Positions 1 through 6,666 of a stretch of 48,640 nucleotides of DNA are shown here, piece after piece (position 1 is the first letter of the stretch; the number at the start of each line of letters is the position of its first letter). The position numbers and the translations under genes are program-made. The DNA comes from Bacteroidaceae bacterium. Its GTDB lineage: Bacteria > Bacteroidota > Bacteroidia > Bacteroidales > Bacteroidaceae. Where the stretch lies: assembly GCA_017547585.1 (NCBI GenBank), contig JAFYPH010000005.1, forward strand, positions 1-48,640, read 5' to 3'. A model generated the notes under the pieces. It saw only the letters and a list, made by a program, of their open reading frames with translations. It was not told where the DNA came from and made no database searches.

Positions 1-93
1 ACCATAATGAGTGTGAATGTAATTGATGGAATAACCACTTTCAAGCATATGCATATATTTTAGCAATGCTGAATAATCGTGTTTCTTACGCAT
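1..93 (-). CDS. Partial transposase OrfA-like N-terminus (helix-turn-helix)
   Basis: An ATG at 93-91 opens a frame running off the window, with 31 visible codons beginning MRKKHDYSALLKYMHMLESG and continuing YSINYIHTHYG. The pattern of a basic start, a helix, then GYS-x3-I-x3-YG resembles the first helix-turn-helix of IS3-type OrfA transposases, which bind the element's terminal repeats. Its position just inside a candidate IS end supports this. Only the N-terminus is present, so another HTH protein is possible. Confidence 0.5.
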   Translation of the reverse strand, partial: MRKKHDYSALLKYMHMLESGYSINYIHTHYG

Positions 94-99
94 AAAATA

Positions 100-133
100 A
101 ACCCCAAAAGTTTTTTGTCTAACTTTTGGGGTT
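100..133 (-). repeat. Inverted repeat, 13-bp arms: IS end and/or terminator of the oxidoreductase gene
   Basis: Positions 100-112 (AACCCCAAAAGTT) and 121-133 (AACTTTTGGGGTT) are perfect complements around an 8-nt loop. On the minus strand the hairpin is followed by TTATTTTA, so it could end transcription of the gene at 180-1205. The same bases also look like an IS150-group terminus, which often has this partly palindromic shape. Both readings can hold together. Confidence 0.6.
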
Positions 134-179
134 CACTTCATTTTTATTAAGCTCTTATTTTTTCGCGCGAAACATTCAT

Positions 180-1205
180 CTATTTCATCGCCTCGTCAGC
201 AGGGTAGTGCACGCCCATCTGTCGGCGAATCTCGTCGATAATCTCTATCGTAGCGAGAGAATTGTCCAGCGAGTTTACGTCAGACTCTTTCTTGCCCTGC
301 TCAATGAGATTGATGAATTCGGCAATCTCGTAGTAGTATTCGCTTTTGTCCAAAGGAACACCGATGGCGTTGAGAGTATTCTCTTGCTCCTTTCCCTGCG
401 CCGTCACGCGTCGGGGAATAAAATCGACACTGCGGGTAATATGAATCTTGTCGAGCAAAAGGTTACCCTCCTCACCCTCAATCTCGGTGGGAAGCGACGA
501 GTTTGCAATCTTGGAATAGAGGACTGTGGCATTCATTCCCTCATATTGGAAATTCACTGCACCCTGTCCGTCGACTCCCGTATGCAGAAGAACACCTTGA
601 GCCTCGACCTTCTGCGGACGGCCGAAGAGAGCCACCATCGGGTAGATTGTATAGATTCCAATGTCCATAACCGCGCCATTGGAGAGCTCGGGCTTGAAGG
701 CATTCAAAATAATTCCCTCTTTGAATTTATCGTATCGCGAAGAGTATTGGCAATAGCTTGCAAAATAGCGTCTGACAGCGCCGATGCTCTTCATGCGCTC
801 CTTCACAATGGCAAAATTGGGATTCAGTGTGGAAATCATCGCCTCCATAAGAGTCACATTGTTGCGACGGGCAGCAGCAATCATTTCGCGCACCTCGCCG
901 GCATTCGACGCAAAAGGTTTTTCGCACAACACATGCTTGCCATTATCCATGCACAGAATACTCTGCTGCGCGTGCATATAGTTGGGAGTGGCAATGTACA
1001 CAGCATCAATCAGCGGGCTTTTGGCCATCTCTTCGAGCGAAGTGAAAATGTGAGGAATAGAGTGCTTCGCCGCAAACTCCTCGGCACGCTCGCGTGTGCG
1101 CGAACAGACAGCAACAAGCTCGAATCGCTCATCCTCTCTACCGCCGGCAATCACCCAATCGGTAATATTATTTGTACCAACGACTCCGAAACGTATCTTT
1201 TTCAT
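180..1205 (-). CDS. Gfo/Idh/MocA family NAD(P)-dependent oxidoreductase
   Basis: The 341-residue product starts MKKIRFGVVGTNNITDW, a Rossmann fold whose GVVGTNNI loop binds NAD(P). The family EKP signature appears in HVLCEKPFAS at residues 95-97 (Lys96 is the usual catalytic lysine). The C-terminal half is the alpha/beta dehydrogenase domain that shapes the sugar or inositol pocket. Substrate cannot be told from sequence. I start at 1205 rather than the longer in-frame ATG at 1268 because a promoter lies at 1226-1255, inside the longer version. The gene is probably monocistronic and ends at the inverted repeat at 100-133. Confidence 0.85.
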   Translation of the reverse strand: MKKIRFGVVGTNNITDWVIAGGREDERFELVAVCSRTRERAEEFAAKHSIPHIFTSLEEMAKSPLIDAVYIATPNYMHAQQSILCMDNGKHVLCEKPFASNAGEVREMIAAARRNNVTLMEAMISTLNPNFAIVKERMKSIGAVRRYFASYCQYSSRYDKFKEGIILNAFKPELSNGAVMDIGIYTIYPMVALFGRPQKVEAQGVLLHTGVDGQGAVNFQYEGMNATVLYSKIANSSLPTEIEGEEGNLLLDKIHITRSVDFIPRRVTAQGKEQENTLNAIGVPLDKSEYYYEIAEFINLIEQGKKESDVNSLDNSLATIEIIDEIRRQMGVHYPADEAMK

Positions 1206-1225
1206 AATTAATCTATATTTTTCTG

Positions 1226-1255
1226 CGAAGATAGTGCAATAATTATATTTTTCAA
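1226..1255 (-). promoter_or_regulatory. Bacteroidetes-type promoter of the Gfo/Idh/MocA gene
   Basis: On the minus strand a -33 TTG (1255-1253) is followed by 19 bp and a -7 TATCTTCG (1233-1226), one base off TAnnTTTG. The predicted start site is roughly 17 nt before the ATG at 1205, which supports that start. Confidence 0.6.
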
Positions 1256-1317
1256 CAAAGCTGAACATAAATACAAATTTCCATGCAAGAGCTGCAAAAT
1301 TTATTTGTCTTTTTTAC

Positions 1318-1476
1318 AAGATCGTAGGCCGCCGCGCAGGTGACATCGTTAAAGTGTGGGCTAACCCCGAGAGAGCAAACAACGTTCTCGGCTGAAGCGC
1401 CGACACCCCCATCAGCGAGGTGCTTGCATCTGCATGGAAATGGCAGCAGAAATTGCGCGAGGATGGCATCATGTAA
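1318..1476 (+). pseudogene. galE: 3' remnant of galE (UDP-glucose 4-epimerase)
   Basis: The frame reads KIVGRRAGDIVKVWANPERA, then NNVLG, a TGA stop, then SADTPISEVLASAWKWQQKL and REDGIM before TAA. This matches the usual GalE C-terminus (GRRxGDI, WADPxxAxxxLGWxA, AWxWQ). The TGA replaces the expected Trp of LGW. No upstream part of the gene is present, since the similarity starts abruptly around 1318 next to the promoter region of the divergent oxidoreductase. It is therefore a truncated, inactive fragment of about 53 codons. Its last ~17 codons lie in repeat A (1427-1546), and a partial second copy sits at 2943-2992. Confidence 0.75.
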
Positions 1477-1546
1477 TTAGCCGACCAAGCACACTAAAAA
1501 AGCAGAAGCCCGCAAGGTTTCTGCTTTTTTAGTTTATGTTCGCGCA
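1427..1546 (+). repeat. Direct repeat A (galE 3' end plus terminator), ~120 bp
   Basis: The segment from CATCTGCATGGAAATGGC to TATGTTCGCGCA matches 2943-3063 over its whole length with about ten differences and one-base indels. It carries the last ~17 galE codons and a terminator hairpin (1493-1533). The two copies bracket the LRR gene. Confidence 0.85.
1493..1533 (+). terminator. Intrinsic terminator of the galE remnant (repeat A copy)
   Basis: Arms 1493-1510 and 1516-1533 form an 18-bp stem with one G-U pair and a CGCAA loop. The A/T flanks of the stem give a U-tract in both directions. Confidence 0.8.
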
Positions 1547-1717
1547 ACAGAGTGACGCGTCTATATAATTAAGAAAAGCCATCGTTTCATCAGAGTACAA
1601 CAGAGAACTATTATTATCATCTATGTCATCGCATAATAAAGCAGCCTTCTCACTGTCGTGTACATTTTTTACCACCCTAAATATAAATTCACAACACAAA
1701 AACCGTACATCGCTTGG
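1529..1717 (-). pseudogene. Possible orphan C-terminal ORF fragment (unrecognised)
   Basis: After an in-frame stop at 1720-1718 the minus strand stays open for 62 codons to TAA at 1531-1529. The translation is acidic, with stretches such as NVHDSEKAALLCDDIDDNNS and LLYSDETMAFLNYIDASLCC. It has no ATG in a sensible place and its 3' end overlaps the terminator hairpin, so it is either a remnant of a gene lost when the LRR cassette arrived or a chance open frame. I recognise no family. Confidence 0.2.
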
Positions 1718-1813
1718 CTATAAAAAGAAAAAACATTAAGTTTGTATAGGCAATAGTGACTAAACTATTTTTTATTAGTACAATATAGTCTTGTATACAG
1801 AAATCTCAATTAT

Positions 1814-2905
1814 ATGGCAAAGTATAAAATATCAAAGAACGGAGTCGGCTCTATTCCAAAAGGTGAAACATTTATAGATGATAGCGCTTTCAAAATGTGC
1901 AAGAAACTTACGAGTATTGTAATTCCTGACGGTGTATTATGTATTGAAAGCGAAGCATTTTCCGGATGTATTAATTTGAAAGAGATTACCATCCCTAATA
2001 GCATAGAATATATATATTCTCATGCCTTCGCAGGATGTAAAGAACTTACAAGTATTGTTATTCCTGAAAGTGTAAAGAGTTTACATCGTTATTTGTTCCC
2101 TGATTGCGATAATTTATCTAGCATTGTTGTCGACGAAGAAAATAATAAGTACGATTCACGCAATAATTGTAATGCTATAATTGAAACTGAATCAAATACA
2201 CTGCTCCATGGCTGTGCAAATACTATTATACCTGATAGCGTTACAGAAATTGCACCAGGAGCATTTACAAGATGCAAAAACCTTACTTCTATTTCCATTC
2301 CTAATAACGTAAAATCCATAGGAAATGGTGCGTTCTTTGGTTGCGAAAACTTGAACAATATTATTATTCCAGAAAGCGTAAAGTTTATAGATTCTGAGGC
2401 TTTTGCCAGATGTAACAGCCTAACAACTATTACCATTCCCGATGGTGTAAATATTGCAGAGAACGCTTTCGAAGGCAGTCCATGTAACAACAAGGGCAAG
2501 AAACTCACCAAAGAAAAAAAATCAACAGTTACATTCTCATACGAAGGACAGTTGGATTTCTATATTGACGGAGAATGTACTCTGGAGTTGACGTCTAAGG
2601 AATTGGAACTCTTTAAGAAATTTAATCAACAGGCTAAAGATGAGGATGCTGATGATATTTTGGCTTACTTTGAGGAACAGATGCCAGAATCATTATACGA
2701 TAAAATAGAAGCCGCTATTAATAATCAAATACGATATAATGATTCCGAAGAAATGATTGAGCAAGAGGGTATTAATTGTTTCCCAGAAATGAGCCAAAAA
2801 GTATTTGACTCTATGACTATGGAAGAATTGATTGAGAGATATATGGATGATAATTGCGATGGTATCTATGAGTTCATTATAGAGAATATTGAAATTAATG
2901 AATGA
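1814..2905 (+). CDS. BspA-type leucine-rich-repeat protein without signal peptide
   Basis: The product has 363 residues. Residues ~10-235 hold LRR_5 (BspA/TpLRR) repeats of about 23 residues with the pattern AFxGCxxLTSIxIPxSVxxI, interrupted around 108-145 by a segment containing NNKYDSRNNCNAI that also occurs in other BspA-like proteins. From ~245 the repeats give way to an acidic, non-repetitive domain (for example LDFYIDGECTLELTSKELEL) that I do not recognise. There is no signal peptide, lipobox or sorting tail, so the protein should stay in the cytosol, unlike most BspA relatives. The gene is AT-rich against its neighbours and lies between two direct repeats, which suggests acquisition. 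No convincing promoter is visible. Function unknown; protein binding is an inference. Confidence 0.75.
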   Translation: MAKYKISKNGVGSIPKGETFIDDSAFKMCKKLTSIVIPDGVLCIESEAFSGCINLKEITIPNSIEYIYSHAFAGCKELTSIVIPESVKSLHRYLFPDCDNLSSIVVDEENNKYDSRNNCNAIIETESNTLLHGCANTIIPDSVTEIAPGAFTRCKNLTSISIPNNVKSIGNGAFFGCENLNNIIIPESVKFIDSEAFARCNSLTTITIPDGVNIAENAFEGSPCNNKGKKLTKEKKSTVTFSYEGQLDFYIDGECTLELTSKELELFKKFNQQAKDEDADDILAYFEEQMPESLYDKIEAAINNQIRYNDSEEMIEQEGINCFPEMSQKVFDSMTMEELIERYMDDNCDGIYEFIIENIEINE

Positions 2906-2942
2906 TTAGAGATACAAGAATACTCAACTTTATTTTCTCAAT

Positions 2943-3063
2943 CATCTGCATGGAAATGGCTGCAGAAATTGCGCGAGGATGGCATTATGTAATTAGCCGA
3001 CCAAGCATAACTAAAAAAGCAGAAGCCTTCGGGCTTCTGCTTTTTTGTATTTATGTTCGCGCA
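2943..3063 (+). repeat. Direct repeat B (second copy of galE 3' end plus terminator)
   Basis: This is the partner of 1427-1546. It keeps the last ~15 galE codons (AWKWLQKLREDGIM, then TAA at 2990-2992), the GCCGACCAAGCA spacer, the terminator, and TATGTTCGCGCA. It ends at the base before the stop codon of the convergent hydrolase gene (TGA at 3066-3064). The bases upstream of it are unrelated to galE. Confidence 0.85.
3013..3046. terminator. Bidirectional intrinsic terminator with TTCG loop
   Basis: The arms 3013-3027 (AAAAAAGCAGAAGCC) and 3032-3046 are perfect 15-bp complements around a TTCG tetraloop. They sit between the convergent LRR gene and the hydrolase gene and have U-tracts on both strands. 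Confidence 0.9.
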
Positions 3064-5301
3064 TCACTCTACCACGTACCACGTGTATCCTTTCGCGGGA
3101 ATTGTAACCTGTAGCGAAACAGAGTAGTCACGCTCCAACTTATACTTTTTGCTGCGTCCCTCTTGTTCTCTCACGCGGGCGACCTTCTCGAGGCCCGTAT
3201 AATATAAAGGTAGCTTTATGGTGCGCACAATATCCTCGTCGGTTGGATTGAAGAACATTGCCAGCGCCTTCTCTTTAAGCGAAGTGTTCACGTGCATAAT
3301 TCCGTCCCAATCCTTGGCATCGGGGCGACGCAGATGGATAATGTCGCTATTCAATATAGCGCGGTACCTTTTGTACCAGCCGACAATGTCGATGACACAC
3401 TGCTTAACCTCTTCCGTGTCGTAGAGACGCGGGCCACGATAGCAGGCCTGAACACCCGCTCCATAATTCTGGAACATCAGAGTCCTGTACTCGTAAAGAT
3501 GCTCGCTGAGCGGCTCGAGAATAGCCTCTTTACCTCCACCATGGTACTGTACCAATGGCACGAAGCTCCACAGCGACGATGGTAATCGCTCCCACGTGCA
3601 GTTATAATTCAGCTGACGAGTGTGCACCAGTTGTCTGTCGCGCGGCAACGACCAGTTAACCTCGCGATAGCCGATGCCCACCTTCGTAGAGCCGTTGAGC
3701 AGATAAAAGTCGGGAACATTCATATAGACTCCCTTTTTGAGCAGACGATTGTAGAGCCCGGCAATTTTATAGAACTGTTTCCACTGCGAATCGCCCAATC
3801 CTTTATGATGGGCATGCGTGGTAGAGGCGCAGACATCGCCCGGATAGGAACCATCGTGCTCGAAACAGCTCATTCCTGTCTTTTCGAGGAAGGTCTCTAT
3901 CTTGTTGAAATATTCATAGCCCCATTCGCTGCACAGACAGGGCGAGCTTCCGAATCTCATGCCCCCGCGCTTGCCTGTCTCGGGGTTAATGACATCCACT
4001 TCGTCGCTTATCCAGCGGCTCGCAAGAAGAGAGTAGCAGCCCATTTCTATTCCGCGTGAGTTTGCATACTCGACCAGAGCCTTGAATTTGGCAATATTTG
4101 CATCGGAAATATCCTCCATTCTCAATCCCGACCCGAAACTGAGTATTATCATTTCGTAGCCACACTCGACACATTGGTCGACGGCGCGACACACAACCGC
4201 AGGGTCGGTAGAGGTCAGATGCATGAATATGGGATTCTGCGTTGTCCAGGGAGCCAGCGTATAATAGAAACGGCGCTTGAAGAGGCCGCAACGCTCGCGC
4301 TCGCGTGTGTCGAACGGCATTTCGTAGACTCTGTACGACTCAAATGGCGACTCTTTTGTTATTTCCGCATCGGGGCCCGTGGCAATGCTCACATCCAAGA
4401 TGCAGGGAGTTTCGAGCTTGTAGTTTGTCTGCGAAGTGTATTTTTTGTCGGTCACCCAATGCTCCACGCAATCGGTCTCTTTTTCGGTGAAATTTCCCCC
4501 TGCATGATAGTCGCTCTCTATGTGAATATTGGGGAGAAGGAATGTTGCAGGGTCGCCGCCCACGGGCGACTCGGGCTCGGCAAAGTGAAGGTACTCCAAT
4601 TTAAAAGAGGAGAGGTTAATAGGCTGCTCACCCATATTGAGTACCCTCATATATTTGCTGATGACCGGCAGATGGTCGTAAATTTCGTAATATAGTTTCA
4701 CCTTGACATCCTGCAGGCTGCCGACGCCTCTGAGAGTAAAGACGAGTGTCTTTCCTGTGGGATTCTCTTTGTTGAGTGCCCATCTTTTTCGCGACCATTC
4801 AAGAGTGCGTACTGTGTCGGCTGTTTCAAAATCCTCGACAATGAACGAATGGGGCAGAGGCTCCATCTTCTCCAGCCAATCGAGGTTAAGATAGCCACGC
4901 TCGGGCTGTCCGTCGAGCCCGCCAAGGCTCCATTGTGTACCGTCGATAACAAGCTCGCCTTCGCTGCTCGCCGCACGCAGCATACTCTCGCCTGTCATAC
5001 GGTTGACAATGTCTATCGTCGCAAGATTGGGGAACACCCTGAAGACTCGCTCGACGAGTCCGTTGGAAAGAATCACACTCTTTCCATCTTTGCCGGCGAG
5101 AATAGCGGCCTTGTAGCCTTCGGGCTTTATGAGCCAATCGACGCTACTGCGCTCAATAAATGGATATTCAGAGACGGGCAGTTTTTTGATTTTTTCTGCA
5201 ATCTTTTCTCTGTCGGGAGTGGATATTTTGCCCGCTTCGTTTGCACACACTGCGCATGAAAAAACTGCAACTATACAGAATAATGCCAATTTCAGTTTCA
5301 T
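3064..5301 (-). CDS. Secreted glycoside hydrolase, alpha-galactosidase-like (clan GH-D type)
   Basis: The 745-residue product begins MKLKLALFCIVAVFSCAVCA, a signal peptide with likely cleavage after CAVCA (a weak lipobox VFSC is also there). A beta-sandwich N-terminal half is followed by a probable (alpha/beta)8 barrel at ~350-640. There FEHDGSYPGD carries an Asp in the place of the clan GH-D nucleophile, and a C-terminal beta domain ends the protein. The layout resembles GH36-type alpha-galactosidases, but the short motifs differ, so substrate is open. I prefer the ATG at 5301 to the upstream ATG at 5331 because the signal peptide starts there. The gene converges on the LRR cassette and no linked sugar-uptake genes are present. 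Confidence 0.6.
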   Translation of the reverse strand: MKLKLALFCIVAVFSCAVCANEAGKISTPDREKIAEKIKKLPVSEYPFIERSSVDWLIKPEGYKAAILAGKDGKSVILSNGLVERVFRVFPNLATIDIVNRMTGESMLRAASSEGELVIDGTQWSLGGLDGQPERGYLNLDWLEKMEPLPHSFIVEDFETADTVRTLEWSRKRWALNKENPTGKTLVFTLRGVGSLQDVKVKLYYEIYDHLPVISKYMRVLNMGEQPINLSSFKLEYLHFAEPESPVGGDPATFLLPNIHIESDYHAGGNFTEKETDCVEHWVTDKKYTSQTNYKLETPCILDVSIATGPDAEITKESPFESYRVYEMPFDTRERERCGLFKRRFYYTLAPWTTQNPIFMHLTSTDPAVVCRAVDQCVECGYEMIILSFGSGLRMEDISDANIAKFKALVEYANSRGIEMGCYSLLASRWISDEVDVINPETGKRGGMRFGSSPCLCSEWGYEYFNKIETFLEKTGMSCFEHDGSYPGDVCASTTHAHHKGLGDSQWKQFYKIAGLYNRLLKKGVYMNVPDFYLLNGSTKVGIGYREVNWSLPRDRQLVHTRQLNYNCTWERLPSSLWSFVPLVQYHGGGKEAILEPLSEHLYEYRTLMFQNYGAGVQACYRGPRLYDTEEVKQCVIDIVGWYKRYRAILNSDIIHLRRPDAKDWDGIMHVNTSLKEKALAMFFNPTDEDIVRTIKLPLYYTGLEKVARVREQEGRSKKYKLERDYSVSLQVTIPAKGYTWYVVE

Positions 5302-5565
5302 AGGCGAAGAAATTAGTCCATTATTTAACATTTATTTGCATCGTGCCGCAAACTTTTCCCGCCGCACGAATGTTTATATTATGCAAAGAGTCCTGAAGCC
5401 CATCATGGATATGTGAATACCTGTGCTGCGGCAGCCACTTTCAAAAAAATGCGTGGCACGGGCTATTGAATTGCATAGTAGTTTTGTCGTGTTTTATTTT
5501 GTGTTTGTGTTTGGTTGCCTTTTGATGTGAATCAAGGGGCAATCGTTTTTTATGAGGGCTGCAAA

Positions 5566-6399
5566 CTACTGCAGCTCTATTACACGACAAAAGCAATCGG
5601 CAAAAAGTTCACGCATCTGTGCCTCGTCCTGCTTTTCTTTGAAAATTCCAAAAAATGCCGAGCCTGAGCCGGACATAGATGCATACTCGGCGCCAATCTC
5701 ATAGAGTTTCTCTTTTATGGCGGCAACCTCGGGGTATTTTGCAAAGACGCTCTTCTCAAAATCGTTCACAAGCAACTGACGCCACTCGCCGATGGGGCGT
5801 TTGACAATTTCTGTAATGGGGATTTCGGGAAGCATGGGGGTAACCTGGGCATATGCATCTTTTGTGGAAATATGTATTTCGGGCTTCACAAGCACGAGTG
5901 TGTAGCCGGCAAGAGAAAGTTCGGCGGGAGTAAGTATATTTCCGATGCCCGTTGCAAAGGCGGGCTTGTTGCGTACAAAGAATGCGCAGTCGGCACCTAT
6001 GCGCGCTGCATATTTCTCAAGTTCGTCGTCGCTAAGCGAAAGCCCGGCAAGGTCGTTTATCATCTTGAGAGCAAAGGCTGCATCGGCCGAGCCGCCACCG
6101 AGACCTGCGCCTGTGGGTACCTTCTTATAAAGGAAAAAATCAAGAGCGGGCAGTGCGTAATCGGCAGCAAGAGCATTATAGGCCTTAATCACCAGATTGT
6201 CGTCGATGTTACCGTCGAAGGGTGCGTCGTACATTGTCAGCGAATACTTTTCAGTTGCATCGCCTGTGCGAGGGGTAATCTCAAGAATATCCTGCAGGGC
6301 AATGGGGTAGAAAAGTGTCTCTAAATTGTGGTAACCATCGGGACGTTTCTCTACAATATTGAGTCCGAGGTTTATTTTGGCATTAGGAAAGGTTATCAT
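5566..6399 (-). CDS. ispE: 4-diphosphocytidyl-2-C-methyl-D-erythritol kinase
   Basis: This cytosolic GHMP kinase of 277 residues phosphorylates CDP-ME with ATP in the non-mevalonate isoprenoid pathway. The start NAKINLGLNIVEKRPDGYHN is diagnostic and contains the catalytic-site Lys/His region. PTGAGLGGGSADAAFAL at ~95 is the glycine-rich ATP loop, and SGSGSAFFGIF near 245 is the third GHMP motif. Length is normal. A -7 box (TATCTTTG, minus strand, 6441-6434) lies ~35 bp before the ATG. The gene is divergent from dnaB. Confidence 0.95.
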   Translation of the reverse strand: MITFPNAKINLGLNIVEKRPDGYHNLETLFYPIALQDILEITPRTGDATEKYSLTMYDAPFDGNIDDNLVIKAYNALAADYALPALDFFLYKKVPTGAGLGGGSADAAFALKMINDLAGLSLSDDELEKYAARIGADCAFFVRNKPAFATGIGNILTPAELSLAGYTLVLVKPEIHISTKDAYAQVTPMLPEIPITEIVKRPIGEWRQLLVNDFEKSVFAKYPEVAAIKEKLYEIGAEYASMSGSGSAFFGIFKEKQDEAQMRELFADCFCRVIELQ

Positions 6400-6512
6400 T
6401 TTCTATATTTTTATCTTTATAGGGTGTTATTTGCAAAGATAGTTATTTTTATCTTCCTGCATCTTTTTATCAACAAAAAGATGTTCATCATTCGTGAATA
6501 AAAACAAATGCT

Positions 6513-6548
6513 TTTATTTTGTAGTGCTCTCGCTTAATCGTATCTTTG
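6513..6548 (+). promoter_or_regulatory. Upstream copy of duplicated promoter (P1) of dnaB
   Basis: TTTG at 6518-6521, a 19-bp spacer and TATCTTTG at 6541-6548 fit the Bacteroidetes housekeeping sigma consensus exactly. The whole 36-bp block recurs without change at 6592-6627. Confidence 0.8.
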
Positions 6549-6591
6549 GCGGTGCCGAAGATACTAACGCTCGGCAATAAAAATAAATAAA

Positions 6592-6627
6592 TTTATTTTG
6601 TAGTGCTCTCGCTTAATCGTATCTTTG
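6592..6627 (+). promoter_or_regulatory. Downstream copy of duplicated promoter (P2) of dnaB
   Basis: TTTG at 6597-6600, a 19-bp spacer and TATCTTTG at 6620-6627 place the start site about 35 nt before the dnaB ATG. It is identical to the block at 6513-6548, 79 bp away. Confidence 0.85.
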
Positions 6628-6666
6628 CAATAAGAAATAGAATATCGGATATTTATCGAATATAAT

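Larger units (their letters stand above)
1..135 (-). mobile_element. Left end of an IS3-family-like insertion sequence (truncated by window edge)
   Basis: Read on the minus strand, the segment starts near 135 with TGAACCCCAAAAGTTAGACA, a TG-starting, CCCCAAAAGTT-rich end resembling the terminal repeats of IS150-group IS3 elements. About 40 bp later an ORF begins that encodes a helix-turn-helix-like N-terminus. The element would run off the left edge of the window, so its other end and target duplication cannot be seen. It lies 45 bp downstream of the oxidoreductase stop. The family call rests on the look of the end and the small protein fragment, so it is moderate. Confidence 0.5.

Noticed and set aside
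126-1211. 361-codon plus-strand open frame
   Set aside because: It is the complement of the Gfo/Idh/MocA gene; the translation has no domain and the real gene has clear motifs.
2902-3114. 70-codon frame overlapping the LRR stop
   Set aside because: It runs out of frame through repeat B, a terminator and the end of the hydrolase gene, so it cannot be a natural gene.
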